Assembly (NCBI RefSeq): GCF_000786205.1
Contig: NZ_JROH01000004.1
Coordinates: forward strand, 124,001 to 188,000
Direction: 5' to 3'
DNA length: 64,000 nucleotides
From: Sphingomonas sp. 37zxx
GTDB lineage: Bacteria; Pseudomonadota; Alphaproteobacteria; Sphingomonadales; Sphingomonadaceae
Positions 8,812 through 18,629 of the stretch are shown here, piece after piece (within the stretch, counting starts at the first letter, position 1; each line of letters starts with the position of its first letter). A program made the translations under genes and the position numbers. The notes beneath the pieces are model-generated. The model ran no database searches. It was not told where the DNA came from and saw only the letters and a program-made list of their open reading frames with translations.

Positions 8812-10877
8812 CAGCCTTGCCCCGCAATGGCCCAGGTGACCGCGGCGGTAAGCCCGATCAGCATGACAAACGCATAGGAATACACATATCCCGATTGAAT
8901 GCGGCCCGCGAGCCGACTGGAAAGCGCGACGACCGCCGCCGACCCGTTGGGACCGAACCGATCGATGGTCCCCTCGTCACCCGCCTTCCAAAACAATCGG
9001 CCGATGGCGAATGCAGGACGCACGAACAACAGGTCGTAAAGCTCGTCAAAATACCATTTGTTGAGCAGGAACCGGTAGAGCACGCGGAAGGTCTCGGCGA
9101 ACTTCGCCGGGAAAGCGGGTGCCCAGATATAGGCGAGCCACGCCACCACCAGCCCGATGACCATCACGATCGTCGCCGCCAGTTTCACCAGCAACGGTAC
9201 TTCGTGCATCTCGTGCGCCAGCGTCGAATCGAAGAAGATCGAACCCTTCCAGAAGGTCGCGCCCGCTTCGGGTTCGAGGAAATAATGGTGGAAGCCAAGG
9301 CCAGCGGCGACCGCGCCAACGGTGAGCACCAGCAAGGGGATCAACATCGCGATGCCACTCTCGTGCGGATGATAGCCACCAGTGCCGGTCTTCACCTCAT
9401 GCGCGCCCGGAGCATGGGCATGCGGATCGGCACTCGCATGTTCGTCCGCAGGCTCGTCATGATGATCGTGCGAGTCATGCAGCGCGTGCTGGATATGCTC
9501 CGATGCTGCCCAGCGCGGCTTGCCCCAAAAGGTGAGGAACATCAGCCGCCACGAATAGAAGCTGGTGAGCAATGCCGCGAGCGTCCCGACCCAGAACGCG
9601 CCCTGCCCTTCGGCACCCGAAGCCCAGGCGGCCTCGAGGATCGCGTCCTTCGAATAAAAGCCCGCAAAGCCGCCGAACCCGTAGATACCGACACCGGTGA
9701 TCGCGAGCGTTCCCGCCAGCATCGTCCAGAAGGTCACCGGGATCGATTTCCGCAGGCCGCCATAGAAACGCATATCCTGCTCATGGTGCATCGCATGGAT
9801 GACCGAGCCCGCGCCCAGGAACAGCAACGCCTTGAAGAAAGCGTGGGTGAACAGGTGGAACATCGCCGCGCCATAGGCACCGACGCCAGCAGCGAAGAAC
9901 ATGTAGCCGAGCTGCGAGCAGGTCGAATAAGCGATCACGCGCTTGATGTCGGTCTGCACCGTGCCGATCGTCGCGGCGAAGATGCAGGTCGCAGCACCAA
10001 CGCCGGTCACCACCGCCAGCGCCACCGGCGATGTCTCGAACATCGGCGACAGGCGGCAGACCATGAATACGCCAGCGGTGACCATCGTCGCGGCATGGAT
10101 CAGCGCCGACACCGGGGTCGGCCCCTCCATCGCGTCGGGCAGCCAAGTGTGCAGGCCGAGCTGCGCCGACTTGCCCATCGCGCCGATGAACAGCAGCAGG
10201 CAAAGGATCGTCATGGTGTCGAGGCGATAGCCGAGGAAACCAATCGTCGAACCCGCCATTTCGGGCGCGGCGGCGAGGATCTCGGGGATCGAGATCGTGC
10301 CGAACACCAGATAGGTGCCGAAAATCCCCAGCATGAAGCCCAGATCGCCAACGCGGTTGACGACAAACGCCTTGATCGCAGCAGCTTGCGCCGATGGCTT
10401 TTTGTACCAGAAGCCGATCAGCAGATAGCTTGCAAGGCCAACGCCTTCCCAGCCGAAGAACATCTGCACCAGATTGTCGGCGGTCACGAGCATCAGCATC
10501 GCGAAGGTGAACAGCGAAAGATACGCGAAGAAGCGCGGCTGATCGGGATCTTCGTCCATATAGCCCCAGCTATACAGATGGACGAGCGCCGAGACGGTAG
10601 TGATGACGACCAGCATGATCGCGGTCAGCGTGTCGACGCGCAGCGACCAGTCGACCGTCATCGTGCCCGACTGCATCCACAGCAATACCGGGGTGACGGT
10701 CGCATCGGCGCTGCCCGCGACGAACGACAGGAAGATCGGCCAAGAAAGCGCGCACGAAATGAACAGCGCGCCGGTCGTCACCAGCTTGGCCGGAACATTG
10801 CCGATCGCGCGATTGCCGAGGCCCGCGACGATTGCCGCGAGCAGCGGCAGGAAAACGATGATGGAAATCATGCTCAC
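8811..10877 (-). CDS. nuoL: NADH-quinone oxidoreductase subunit L
   Basis: The distal antiporter-like subunit of complex I, 688 residues with the long C-terminal lateral helix expected of the family. The motifs [20 protein letters not shown] and [19 protein letters not shown] are clear. A histidine-rich loop (about residues 465-490, [20 protein letters not shown]) is a striking local insertion before the last helices. GTG at 10877 is preferred over the in-frame ATG six bases later because a strong G-rich Shine-Dalgarno lies 4-5 bases before the GTG. That Shine-Dalgarno belongs to a repeat element filling the gap to nuoK. Confidence 0.96.
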   Translation of the reverse strand: MSMISIIVFLPLLAAIVAGLGNRAIGNVPAKLVTTGALFISCALSWPIFLSFVAGSADATVTPVLLWMQSGTMTVDWSLRVDTLTAIMLVVITTVSALVHLYSWGYMDEDPDQPRFFAYLSLFTFAMLMLVTADNLVQMFFGWEGVGLASYLLIGFWYKKPSAQAAAIKAFVVNRVGDLGFMLGIFGTYLVFGTISIPEILAAAPEMAGSTIGFLGYRLDTMTILCLLLFIGAMGKSAQLGLHTWLPDAMEGPTPVSALIHAATMVTAGVFMVCRLSPMFETSPVALAVVTGVGAATCIFAATIGTVQTDIKRVIAYSTCSQLGYMFFAAGVGAYGAAMFHLFTHAFFKALLFLGAGSVIHAMHHEQDMRFYGGLRKSIPVTFWTMLAGTLAITGVGIYGFGGFAGFYSKDAILEAAWASGAEGQGAFWVGTLAALLTSFYSWRLMFLTFWGKPRWAASEHIQHALHDSHDHHDEPADEHASADPHAHAPGAHEVKTGTGGYHPHESGIAMLIPLLVLTVGAVAAGLGFHHYFLEPEAGATFWKGSIFFDSTLAHEMHEVPLLVKLAATIVMVIGLVVAWLAYIWAPAFPAKFAETFRVLYRFLLNKWYFDELYDLLFVRPAFAIGRLFWKAGDEGTIDRFGPNGSAAVVALSSRLAGRIQSGYVYSYAFVMLIGLTAAVTWAIAGQG

Positions 10878-10881
10878 GCAT

Positions 10882-10890
10882 CCCCCTCCC
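10882..10890 (-). promoter_or_regulatory. Shine-Dalgarno of nuoL inside a REP element
   Basis: On the minus strand this reads GGGAGGGGG and ends 4 bases before the nuoL GTG. It is at the same time the outer arm of the terminal hairpin of the REPIN-like repeat in the nuoK-nuoL gap, so hairpin formation would mask the ribosome binding site. Confidence 0.55.
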
Positions 10891-10981
10891 GCTGGCGGGA
10901 GGGGTTAGGGGTGGGGCTATCCACGAAGGTTGAAGCCATCAAAGGGCCCACCCCCGACCCCTCCCGCGAGCGGGAGGGGGG
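10882..10981. repeat. REPIN-like element in the nuoK-nuoL gap
   Basis: Two GC-rich palindromes, at 10882-10904 and 10958-10979, are arranged head to head: each reads inward as CCCCTCCCGC..GCGGGAGGGG followed by TYRGGGGTGGG. Two inverted REP sequences about 55 bases apart are the architecture of a REPIN, normally spread by a RAYT transposase; none is present in this window. It is the only sizeable spacer besides the nuoG-H and nuoI-J gaps in an otherwise overlapping operon. Confidence 0.8.
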
Positions 10982-11001
10982 AAGATCAAACAAGCGCACC
11001 A

Positions 11002-11307
11002 TCACCCCTTCATCCGATTGGCATCGTCGACCGCGATCGAACCGCGCCCACGGAAATAAATCACCAGGATCGCCAGCCCGATCGCTGCCTCGCCGGCAGC
11101 GACGGTCAACACAAACATCGCAAACACCTGCCCGACCAGATCACCCAGATACGCCGAGAACGCGACCAGGTTCAGGTTCACCGCCAACAGGATCAGTTCG
11201 ATCGCCATCAGGATGATGATCAGGTTCTTGCGATTGAGGAAAATCCCCATCACGCCCAGCGCGAAAAGTAGCGCGCCGACGACCAGATAATGGTTGAGGC
11301 CGATCAC
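11002..11307 (-). CDS. nuoK: NADH-quinone oxidoreductase subunit K
   Basis: A small membrane subunit of complex I with 101 residues and three helices. The helix-borne glutamates of the E-channel are visible in [16 protein letters not shown]. The start is GTG, overlapping the nuoJ stop as GTGA, which indicates coupled translation. Downstream, about 125 bases containing a REPIN-like repeat separate it from nuoL. Confidence 0.96.
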   Translation of the reverse strand: MIGLNHYLVVGALLFALGVMGIFLNRKNLIIILMAIELILLAVNLNLVAFSAYLGDLVGQVFAMFVLTVAAGEAAIGLAILVIYFRGRGSIAVDDANRMKG

Positions 11308-11915
11308 AATTCCACCCCCGTGCCAACCGGCTGGTTGATCTTGCGCACTGCATCCTTGGCCCGGCGATTCACCTGCGCCGAAATATTCTGCACGCGAACC
11401 CCGCCGCGCTCACGATGCGTCAGCACGATCGCGCCGATCATGGCGACCAGCAGAACCAGACCAGCACCTTCAAATACGAACAGATAGCGGGTGTAGAGCA
11501 GCCGCCCGATCGCCTCGATATTCGGCACCGCCGCGTCAATCGGCGCAATCCGCGTCGCAAGCTCGATGCCGCCGGCGCTCCAGGCACCGACACCGATGAT
11601 GATCTCCGCCGCCAGCGCCACCGCCAGCGCAAAGCCGATCGGCAGATACCGAACGAAGCCCGCACGAAGCTCGGCAAAGTCGATGTCGAGCATCATCACC
11701 ACGAACAGGAACAGCACCGCGACCGCGCCGACATATACCACGATCAGCAGCATCGCGATGAACTCGGCCCCGATCAGGATCATCAGCCCGGCGGCGTTCA
11801 GAAACGCCAGGATCAGCCACAACACCGAATGCACCGGGTTGCGCGCGGTGATCACCAGCGCGGCCGAAACCACCACGATCGATGCGAACAGATAAAAGGC
11901 GATTGCCTGGATCAA
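11304..11915 (-). CDS. nuoJ: NADH-quinone oxidoreductase subunit J
   Basis: A membrane subunit of complex I at the junction with the peripheral arm. I place the start at TTG 11915, giving 203 residues beginning with a membrane helix ([17 protein letters not shown]). GGGAG at 11924-11928 lies 8 bases upstream of it, and residues further upstream in the same frame do not look like a NuoJ N-terminus. The motif [21 protein letters not shown] is the conserved pi-bulge helix region. It overlaps nuoK by four bases. Confidence 0.93.
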   Translation of the reverse strand: MIQAIAFYLFASIVVVSAALVITARNPVHSVLWLILAFLNAAGLMILIGAEFIAMLLIVVYVGAVAVLFLFVVMMLDIDFAELRAGFVRYLPIGFALAVALAAEIIIGVGAWSAGGIELATRIAPIDAAVPNIEAIGRLLYTRYLFVFEGAGLVLLVAMIGAIVLTHRERGGVRVQNISAQVNRRAKDAVRKINQPVGTGVEL

Positions 11916-11987
11916 CGAAGCGACTCCCGCACGCGAACCGTCGCCCCGGCAAAGGTCAGCAACGCGCGGCACAAGCGCGCGTTTCGA

Positions 11988-12005
11988 AGCCGGGAGGCCC
12001 CGGCT
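11988..12005. repeat. Short hairpin in the nuoI-nuoJ gap
   Basis: AGCCGGG and CCCGGCT form a 7-bp stem with a 4-base loop. The whole gap 11916-12059 (144 bases) has no gene and looks like a decayed palindromic repeat, since further GC-rich fragments surround the hairpin. Confidence 0.45.
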
Positions 12006-12059
12006 TTCGCCCGGGCAACGGTGAAACTCTTGGACATCTTGACCCCTCTGGCCGGTCGC

Positions 12060-12545
12060 TTAACGATACGGCGCGTCGGCGGCAAGGTTCGCGGCGATCG
12101 CGCGCTCCCAGCGATCGCCGTTCGCGAGCAGCTTATCCTTGTGATAGATCAACTCTTCGCGCGTTTCGGTCGAAAATTCGAAATTCGGCCCTTCGACGAT
12201 GGCATCGACCGGGCACGCCTCGGCGCACAAGCCGCAGTAGATGCACTTGGTCATGTCGATGTCGTAGCGCGTCGTGCGGCGGCTGCCGTCGTCGCGCGGC
12301 TCGGCCTCGATCGTGATCGCCAGGGCCGGGCACACCGCCTCGCACAGCTTGCACGCGATGCAACGTTCTTCGCCATTGGGATAGCGACGCAGCGCGTGCT
12401 CGCCGCGGAAGCGGGGCGAGATCGGGTTCTTTTCATACGGATAGTTGATCGTCGCCTTGGGCTTGAAGAAATATTTCAGCGTCAGCGCGTGCGCCTTCAA
12501 AAACTCCCACAGCGTGAAAGAGCGGACGACCTGGGCGAAACTCAT
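12060..12545 (-). CDS. nuoI: NADH-quinone oxidoreductase subunit I
   Basis: The ferredoxin-like subunit carrying two [4Fe-4S] clusters (N6a and N6b) in the peripheral arm. Two cysteine motifs are complete: [12 protein letters not shown] and [12 protein letters not shown], at about residues 61-72 and 100-111. The start is ATG 12545 ([10 protein letters not shown]), which overlaps the nuoH stop as ATGA and gives the usual 161 residues; the frame is open further upstream inside nuoH but that extension is not part of the protein. Confidence 0.96.
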   Translation of the reverse strand: MSFAQVVRSFTLWEFLKAHALTLKYFFKPKATINYPYEKNPISPRFRGEHALRRYPNGEERCIACKLCEAVCPALAITIEAEPRDDGSRRTTRYDIDMTKCIYCGLCAEACPVDAIVEGPNFEFSTETREELIYHKDKLLANGDRWERAIAANLAADAPYR

Positions 12546-13594
12546 GCCGAAACTCCATAGCGCGTCAGCATCAGATAACCCGACACGAGAAAGACGAAAA
12601 ACAGGCTGAGCGGCAGGAATATCTTCCAGCCAAGCCGCATCAACTGGTCGTAGCGATAGCGAGGCACCGTCGCCTTGATCCACGAAAACACGAAGAAGAA
12701 GAACAGCATCTTGGCAAACAGCCAGATGATCCCCGGTACTATATAGAGCGGTGCCCAATCGACCGGCGGCAGATAGCCACCCCAGAACAGCAGCGCGTTC
12801 AGCGTGCACATCAGGATTACATTGGCATATTCGCCAAGCCAGAACAGCGCGAACGCCATCGACGAATATTCAGTCTGATACCCCGCGACCAGTTCGCTCT
12901 CGGCCTCGGTCAGATCGAACGGCGCGCGCGCGGTTTCGGCGAGCGACGAGATCAGGAACACCACCGCCATCGGGAACAGCAGCGGATTGAAGCCGAACCC
13001 GTTGATGAAGCCGAAAATCGTGCCGCGCTGCGCCTCGACAATGCCCGACAGATTGAACGTCCCTGCCCACAAAACCACCGAAACCAGCACGAAACCGATC
13101 GCGACTTCATAGCTGACCATCTGCGCCGCCGCACGCAGCGCCGAGTAGAACGGATATTTGGAGTTCGACGCCCAGCCCGCCATGATCACGCCGTACACGC
13201 CAAGCGACGACGCCGCCAAAATGTACAGCAGACCGATATTGATGTCGGCCAGCACCACCCCGACCTGAAACGGTACCACCGCCCAGACGATCAGCGCCAC
13301 GGTGAAGGTGATGATCGGCGCAAGCAGGAACAGCCCCTTGTTCGCGCTGGTCGGGATGATGGTTTCCTGCAGGAACACCTTCAGCCCGTCGGCGAACGAC
13401 TGGAGCAGGCCGAACGGCCCGACGACGTTCGGCCCCTTGCGCAGCGCCATCGCCGCCCAGATCTTTCGGTCGGCATAGATGATCATCGCCACCGCCAGCA
13501 TCAGCGGCAGCGAGATGACCAGGATGCCGACGATCGTTGCGGTGAACCACGCGCCCTCATAGCCAAGGCCGAGCGACTGGAAGAAACTGGTCAT
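12542..13594 (-). CDS. nuoH: NADH-quinone oxidoreductase subunit H
   Basis: The membrane subunit that forms the quinone-binding chamber together with NuoB and NuoD. At 350 residues with eight or nine helices it has the expected size. The conserved loops are present: [25 protein letters not shown] near the N-terminus and the acidic segment [25 protein letters not shown] (shown here only as landmarks at about residues 53-77 and 220-244). It is separated from nuoG by 79 bases containing a degenerate GC-rich palindromic remnant. Confidence 0.96.
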   Translation of the reverse strand: MTSFFQSLGLGYEGAWFTATIVGILVISLPLMLAVAMIIYADRKIWAAMALRKGPNVVGPFGLLQSFADGLKVFLQETIIPTSANKGLFLLAPIITFTVALIVWAVVPFQVGVVLADINIGLLYILAASSLGVYGVIMAGWASNSKYPFYSALRAAAQMVSYEVAIGFVLVSVVLWAGTFNLSGIVEAQRGTIFGFINGFGFNPLLFPMAVVFLISSLAETARAPFDLTEAESELVAGYQTEYSSMAFALFWLGEYANVILMCTLNALLFWGGYLPPVDWAPLYIVPGIIWLFAKMLFFFFVFSWIKATVPRYRYDQLMRLGWKIFLPLSLFFVFLVSGYLMLTRYGVSA

Positions 13595-13673
13595 CGACGA
13601 ACCCCTTCCCCCGCCCGGGCCGCGCGCAGGCCGGCCACGGTGAGGGAGCGTAACGGTGTTGAACTAAAACGGC

Positions 13674-15680
13674 TCATTCCGCCGCCTCGGCAAAATCCTG
13701 CCCATGCACCAATTCGGCCGAGCAACGCTGCATCGTCGGGCTGGCGCGGCAAATCGCGTTGGTGAGATAGAAATCGGCGATCGGATAGGTCACGCCGCCC
13801 TCTGCCTGACTGGCTAGCGCGGGTGGGTTCCAGTCATACCGGACCAGCCCTTCCTGCCCGAGCGCCGGCACATCGGCAGCCATCGCCGCGCGGAGAGCCT
13901 CCAGGCTATCGAACGGCAACCGCCGCCCGAGCACGTCCGAAAGCGCGCGGAAGATCGACCAGTCCTCACGCGCATCGCCCGGCGGGAACACCGCACGATC
14001 GCCGCGCTGCACGCGCCCCTCCAGATTGACATAAGTGCCCGGCTTCTCGGCATAGCTCGCCCCCGGCAGGATGACATCGGCATGCGCCGCACCCTTGTCG
14101 CCGTGATGGCCGACATAGACCTTGAAGCTATCGGCGAAGCTGGTGAAATCGACTTCGTCCGCGCCGAGGAAGAACACCAGCTTGGGTGCCGCCGCGACGA
14201 TGTCGGCAATGCCGCCCGCCTGCGCATACCCGAGCATCAACCCGCCCATCCGCGCCGCCGCCGTGTGAACAACGTTGAAGCCGTTCCAACCATCCCGAAC
14301 CAGATTGAGCGACCCGGCCAGCGCCAGCGCCGCGCCATGCCCGGCCTTCAGCGCGCCAGGCCCGACGATCACCGCCGGCCGTTCGGCCTTGCTAAATACT
14401 TCCGCCACCGCCTCGGGCAAATTGCCGAGCAACGACAAATCGTCGCCGAGCCACGTTGCGCGATAGGTCAAATCGACTTCGGGTCCGATCGCGAACACCT
14501 TGGCCCCGCGCTTCATCGCCTTGCGGATGCGGGTGTTCACCAGCGGCGCTTCGTGGCGCAGATTGCTGCCCACCAGCAGGATGGCGTCGGCATCCTCGAT
14601 ACCCGCAATCGTGGTGTTGAACGCGACCGCGCCCAGCGAGGTCACGTCATATGCCATGCCGGTCTGCCGCCCTTCGAGCAGCGACGAGCCAAAGCCCTCG
14701 ACCAGCTTCTTGGCGGCGAACATCGTTTCGCAATCGAGCAGATCGCCAGCGATTGCCGCGACGCTCGATCCGGCACCGGTCGCAACCTGCGCGATAGCGG
14801 CGAACGCTTCGTCCCATGACACCGCAACCAGCTTCCCGTCGCGGCGGACATAGGGCTTGTCGAGCCGGCGACGCACCAAGCCATCCACTGCGTGGCGGGT
14901 CTTGTCGTGCGCCCACTCTTCGTTCACGTCCTCATTGATCCGCGGCAGCGCGCGCAGCACCTGACGGCCCCGGCTGTCGAGGCGGATATTGCTGCCGACC
15001 GCGTCCATGACGTCGATCGCCAGCGTCTTTTTCAGCTCCCAGGGTCGCGCCTCGAACGCATAGGGCTTCGACGTCAGCGCACCCACGGGGCACAGATCGA
15101 CGACATTGCCGCTCAATTCGCTGGTCACCGCTTTTTCGAGATAGCTGGTGATCTGCATATTCTCGCCGCGATAGATCGCGCCAATCTCTTCGACGCCCGC
15201 GACTTCCTCGGCAAAGCGGACGCAGCGCGTGCACTGGATGCAGCGCGTCATCACCGTCTTGACGATCGGCCCCATATATTTCTCGGTCACCGCGCGCTTA
15301 TGCTCGGTGTAGCGCGAATGGCCGCGTCCATAGGCCATCGTCTGGTCCTGCAGGTCGCATTCGCCGCCCTGGTCGCAGATCGGGCAATCGAGCGGGTGAT
15401 TGATCAACAGGAATTCCATCACGCCTTCGCGCGCGGCCTTCACCATCGCACTGTCGGTGCGGATGTCCTGTCCTTCGGCGGCAGGCAGCGCGCACGAAGC
15501 CTGCGGCTTGGGCGGCCCCGGCTTCACTTCGACCAGGCACATCCGGCAATTGCCCGCGATGCTCAGCCGCTCGTGATAGCAGAAACGCGGGATTTCCTTG
15601 CCCGCGGCCTCACAGGCCTGCAGCACCGTAGCGCCCTGCGGCACCTCGACTTCGATTCCGTCGACTTTAAGCTTTGGCAT
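13674..15680 (-). CDS. nuoG: NADH-quinone oxidoreductase subunit G
   Basis: The large iron-sulfur subunit of the peripheral arm, related to molybdopterin oxidoreductases. The N-terminal [2Fe-2S] ligands are C34, C45, C48 and C63. The next cluster motifs, HPLDCPICDQGGEC and CIQCTRC with the downstream CPVGALTSKP, are intact. The remaining ~430 residues form the molybdopterin-enzyme-like fold, which carries no cofactor in complex I. The length of 668 residues is typical for alphaproteobacteria and mitochondria and shorter than E. coli NuoG. Confidence 0.96.
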   Translation of the reverse strand: MPKLKVDGIEVEVPQGATVLQACEAAGKEIPRFCYHERLSIAGNCRMCLVEVKPGPPKPQASCALPAAEGQDIRTDSAMVKAAREGVMEFLLINHPLDCPICDQGGECDLQDQTMAYGRGHSRYTEHKRAVTEKYMGPIVKTVMTRCIQCTRCVRFAEEVAGVEEIGAIYRGENMQITSYLEKAVTSELSGNVVDLCPVGALTSKPYAFEARPWELKKTLAIDVMDAVGSNIRLDSRGRQVLRALPRINEDVNEEWAHDKTRHAVDGLVRRRLDKPYVRRDGKLVAVSWDEAFAAIAQVATGAGSSVAAIAGDLLDCETMFAAKKLVEGFGSSLLEGRQTGMAYDVTSLGAVAFNTTIAGIEDADAILLVGSNLRHEAPLVNTRIRKAMKRGAKVFAIGPEVDLTYRATWLGDDLSLLGNLPEAVAEVFSKAERPAVIVGPGALKAGHGAALALAGSLNLVRDGWNGFNVVHTAAARMGGLMLGYAQAGGIADIVAAAPKLVFFLGADEVDFTSFADSFKVYVGHHGDKGAAHADVILPGASYAEKPGTYVNLEGRVQRGDRAVFPPGDAREDWSIFRALSDVLGRRLPFDSLEALRAAMAADVPALGQEGLVRYDWNPPALASQAEGGVTYPIADFYLTNAICRASPTMQRCSAELVHGQDFAEAAE

Positions 15681-15691
15681 CGTGTTTTAAC

Positions 15692-15922
15692 TCAATGCGA
15701 GGTGTCGGTGAGACCGAGACGCTTCTCGATCAGATCGACACGATTTTTCAGGTCGGCAACATCCGACTGCAATTGGTAGATCGACGTCATCATCCCGCGA
15801 ACATGATCCTCGATCGAAGACAATCGCATCCCTTGCGATAGCTGTTCGCGTTTGATCACTGATATGTCGGCCTGAATATTCTTCAGGATCTCCAGCATCA
15901 CGTCAGCTCTTTCGTCGGTCAC
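15692..15922 (-). CDS. Coiled-coil microprotein downstream of nuoF
   Basis: A 76-residue protein, mostly charged amphipathic helix with heptad spacing. The function is unknown. The start GTG overlaps the nuoF stop as GTGA, and the stop lies 11 bases before nuoG, so it is a true member of the operon. It aligns without gaps over about 66 residues to the microprotein upstream of nuoF (17223-17447): both share an LE.L start, MR..S, H..G.M.S and a near-identical end, RV..IE.RL.LTD. The two therefore arose by duplication. A role in complex I assembly or stability is inferred from position only. Confidence 0.75.
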   Translation of the reverse strand: MTDERADVMLEILKNIQADISVIKREQLSQGMRLSSIEDHVRGMMTSIYQLQSDVADLKNRVDLIEKRLGLTDTSH

Positions 15923-17223
15923 TCCGCCGCCTCCTGATACGACGCCGTCTCACCGCCCTGACGCTCGGTGATCCGCCGCTCCATTTCGGGGCGGAAATGC
16001 TTGATCAGCCCCTGGATCGGCCATGCGGCGGCATCGCCCAGCGCACAGATGGTGTGGCCCTCGACCTGCTTGGTCACCTGGTACAGCGTGTCGATCTCGG
16101 AGATGTCGGCATCGCCGGTCCGCATCCGCTCCATCACCCGCCACATCCAACCGGTGCCTTCGCGGCACGGCGTGCACTGGCCGCAGCTTTCGTGCTTGTA
16201 GAAATAGGACAGGCGCGAAATCGCGCGGACGATGTCGGTGGACTTATCCATGACGATCACCGCCGCCGTGCCAAGGCCCGACCCAAGCTCCTTGAGCCCG
16301 TCGAAATCCATCGGCGCGTCCATGATCTGCGCCGCCGGCACCAATGGCACCGACGATCCGCCGGGGATCACCGCGAGCAGATTGTCCCAACCACCGCGAA
16401 TGCCGCCGCAATGCTTTTCGATCAGCTCGCGGAACGGGATGCCCATCTCCTCCTCGACGACACAGGGCGTGTTCACATGGCCGCTGATCTGGAACAGCTT
16501 GGTGCCCTTGTTGTTCTCACGCCCGAAGCTCGAGAACCATTCCGGCCCGCGCCGCAGGATCGTCGGCACCACCGCGATCGATTCGACATTGTTCACCGTC
16601 GTCGGGCAGCCATACAGACCCGCGCCTGCCGGGAAGGGCGGCTTCAGGCGCGGCTGACCCTTCTTGCCCTCAAGGCTTTCGAGCATCGCGGTCTCTTCGC
16701 CGCAGATATACGCCCCTGCCCCGCGATGCGCGAACACGTCGAAATCATAGCCCGACCCGCAGGCATTCTTGCCCAGAAAGCCGCGATCATAGGCCTCGGC
16801 GATCGCTGCAAACAGCGTCTCGGCCTCACGGATATACTCGCCGCGAATATAGATATACGCCGCCCGCGCGCGCATCGCGAACCCTGCGATCAGCGCGCCT
16901 TCGATCAGCTTGTGCGGATCGTGGCGGATGATCTCGCGATCCTTGCAGCTGCCAGGCTCGGATTCATCGGCGTTGATCACCAGGAAGTTGGGCCGGTCGG
17001 GCTTGGGCTCCTTGGGCATGAAGCCCCATTTCACGCCGGTGGGAAAACCAGCGCCGCCGCGCCCGCGCAGGCCCGATGCCTTGACGCGATCGATGATCGC
17101 ATCCTGGCCGACGTCCATCAGCGCCTTGGTATTGTCCCAGTCCCCGCGTTTTTCGGCAGCGCCGATATTCCAGGGCTGAAACCCGTAAACGTTGGTGAAG
17201 ATGCGGTCCTTATCGTGGAGCAT
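15919..17223 (-). CDS. nuoF: NADH-quinone oxidoreductase subunit F
   Basis: The flavoprotein that binds NADH and FMN and holds the N3 [4Fe-4S] cluster. The glycine-rich motif [15 protein letters not shown] (about residues 53-67) binds FMN/NADH, and [12 protein letters not shown] plus a later cysteine in HTICALGD provides the cluster ligands. The length of 434 residues is normal. ATG 17223 shares one base with the stop of the upstream microprotein, and its own stop overlaps the start of the downstream microprotein. Confidence 0.97.
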   Translation of the reverse strand: MLHDKDRIFTNVYGFQPWNIGAAEKRGDWDNTKALMDVGQDAIIDRVKASGLRGRGGAGFPTGVKWGFMPKEPKPDRPNFLVINADESEPGSCKDREIIRHDPHKLIEGALIAGFAMRARAAYIYIRGEYIREAETLFAAIAEAYDRGFLGKNACGSGYDFDVFAHRGAGAYICGEETAMLESLEGKKGQPRLKPPFPAGAGLYGCPTTVNNVESIAVVPTILRRGPEWFSSFGRENNKGTKLFQISGHVNTPCVVEEEMGIPFRELIEKHCGGIRGGWDNLLAVIPGGSSVPLVPAAQIMDAPMDFDGLKELGSGLGTAAVIVMDKSTDIVRAISRLSYFYKHESCGQCTPCREGTGWMWRVMERMRTGDADISEIDTLYQVTKQVEGHTICALGDAAAWPIQGLIKHFRPEMERRITERQGGETASYQEAAE

Positions 17224-17447
17224 TATCGGGCATCCGTTAGATCGAGCCGTCGCTCGATGCGGCCGACCCGCTCGTCGAGGCGATCCAGCCTATTATTAAT
17301 TCCTGAAACCGACATCATGATGCCGCCCAGATGCTCGTCCGCCGACGTCATCCGCATTTTCAGGTCCACCACTTCGAGTTCGAACTTATCGAACCGAGCG
17401 TTGAGGCGGCGAAGTTGTTCAAGGACGAGATTTTCAACGTTTTCCAC
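17223..17447 (-). CDS. Coiled-coil microprotein upstream of nuoF
   Basis: A 74-residue amphipathic helical protein, paralogous to the one on the other side of nuoF. The start is GTG 17447: GGAAGG lies about 8 bases upstream and the GTG shares one base with the TAG of the upstream membrane microprotein. The sequence ([19 protein letters not shown]... ending [11 protein letters not shown]) has leucine and valine in heptad positions, suggesting a dimeric or heterodimeric coiled coil. No known domain is recognised. The frame is open further upstream into nuoE, but that part is antisense-like noise with no start signal. Confidence 0.75.
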   Translation of the reverse strand: MENVENLVLEQLRRLNARFDKFELEVVDLKMRMTSADEHLGGIMMSVSGINNRLDRLDERVGRIERRLDLTDAR

Positions 17448-17617
17448 TATCGCCCCTTCCCAATTGCCCGTTCGGCGAAGAAATATACCCCGACCGCGAT
17501 AGCGATCGCGATCAATATGCCGACCAGCTTGATCGCGCCGATCAGCAGTTCGACCGCCAGCCACAGCAGCACGATCCCGATGACGATCGCCAGCAGGACT
17601 GACGCGATCCCCTTCAC
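17447..17617 (-). CDS. Small hydrophobic membrane protein between nuoE and nuoF
   Basis: A 56-residue protein that is nearly all hydrophobic: two adjacent membrane segments (about VLLAIVIGIVLLWLAVELL and IKLVGILIAIAIAVGVYFF) and a short basic tail. I choose GTG 17617, which overlaps the nuoE stop as GTGA with GGGG 9 bases upstream; ATG 17632, five codons earlier, is the alternative. No family is recognised. Its place among overlapping nuo genes suggests it is cotranslated with complex I, possibly as an accessory or assembly factor. Confidence 0.65.
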   Translation of the reverse strand: MKGIASVLLAIVIGIVLLWLAVELLIGAIKLVGILIAIAIAVGVYFFAERAIGKGR

Positions 17618-18291
17618 GTGCCGATACCCCATTCGTTGCGATAATCATGGTTCGCATCGACCATCGCACGCAGGTTCGTCGTGCCGCCCTCGGCTTCACT
17701 GGTGTGGCGGCCATTCTGCGGCCCGGCCTTGGGGCTGTCGCCGCTGGCCAGCGCTTCGAGGATCGCGACCGTGCGATCATAATCGAGGTCTTCGAAATTG
17801 TCGTCGTTGATCTGGACCATCGGCGCGTTGGCGCAATTGCCCATGCATTCGACTTCGGTCAGCGTGAACAACCCATCGGGCGTGGTCTTGCCCTTGGCAA
17901 GCCCGCGATTCTTGCACGCCGCCAGCACATCGTCCGACCCGCGCAACATGCACGGCGTCGTCCCGCACACCTGCACATGATAGCGACCGACCGGGGCCAG
18001 ATTATACATGGTGTAGAAGGTCGCGACCTCGAACACGCGCATATACGGCATGCCAAGGTACCCGGCGACATATTCGATCACCGGCACCGGCAGCCAGCCC
18101 TGGGTGTGCGTTTCCTCGCCCACCTGCCGCTGCGCCAGATCGAGCAACGGCAAGGTCGCCGATTGCTGCCGCCCGGCGGGATAGCGCGCGACGATTTCCT
18201 TGGCCTTGGCAGCGCTTGCCTCGTTCCAGGCAAAGTCGCCCCAGCGTGCGCGGGTTTCGGCTTCGTTGGGGATATGGGGTGCGTCGGCCAT
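17614..18291 (-). CDS. nuoE: NADH-quinone oxidoreductase subunit E
   Basis: The thioredoxin-like [2Fe-2S] subunit (cluster N1a) of the NADH-binding module. The four cysteine ligands are in VCGTTPCMLRG and VECMGNCANAP, with the spacing expected of the family. The protein has 225 residues; the last ~50 form a hydrophilic tail. ATG 18291 shares a base with the stop of the NTF2-like gene. Confidence 0.96.
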   Translation of the reverse strand: MADAPHIPNEAETRARWGDFAWNEASAAKAKEIVARYPAGRQQSATLPLLDLAQRQVGEETHTQGWLPVPVIEYVAGYLGMPYMRVFEVATFYTMYNLAPVGRYHVQVCGTTPCMLRGSDDVLAACKNRGLAKGKTTPDGLFTLTEVECMGNCANAPMVQINDDNFEDLDYDRTVAILEALASGDSPKAGPQNGRHTSEAEGGTTNLRAMVDANHDYRNEWGIGT

Positions 18292-18629
18292 TAGCGGATA
18301 AACTCCACCCGATCGACCTTGTCGTCGGAGAACGTATAAATGGACATCACTTCAAAGGGTTCGGCCTGTGCCGAACGCGACACCCGCTCATGCAGCACGA
18401 CGGTTTCGCCAAGGACATGGCTGGCGAGAATGTCGGCGCGATTTTCCGGAAACTCGGCGAACATCGCCTTCAATCCCGAACGCACGCCTTCGCGACCCTC
18501 GCGCAGCACCGCACCCCGATATGTCGCCTCGCAGGCATCATCGGTCATCAACGCCACATAGGCATCGGCATCCTGGGCGTTGTAATGCTCAATCATGGCA
18601 TGTGCCGTCGCAATATGATCGACGCTCAC
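18291..18629 (-). CDS. NTF2-like (SnoaL-type) small protein within the nuo operon
   Basis: A 112-residue protein with the cone-like alpha+beta pattern of the NTF2/SnoaL superfamily: an N-terminal helix [17 protein letters not shown], a polar middle, and terminal strands ending in [19 protein letters not shown]. Members bind small molecules or act as isomerases or dimerisation modules; no catalytic assignment is possible here. Its GTG start overlaps the nuoD stop (GTGA) and its stop overlaps the nuoE start, so it is firmly part of the operon. It is not a subunit of canonical bacterial complex I. Confidence 0.8.
   Translation of the reverse strand: MSVDHIATAHAMIEHYNAQDADAYVALMTDDACEATYRGAVLREGREGVRSGLKAMFAEFPENRADILASHVLGETVVLHERVSRSAQAEPFEVMSIYTFSDDKVDRVEFIR

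Noticed and set aside
8712-11216. An 834-codon plus-strand frame opposite nuoL
   Set aside because: Antisense shadow of nuoL/nuoK with no family features.
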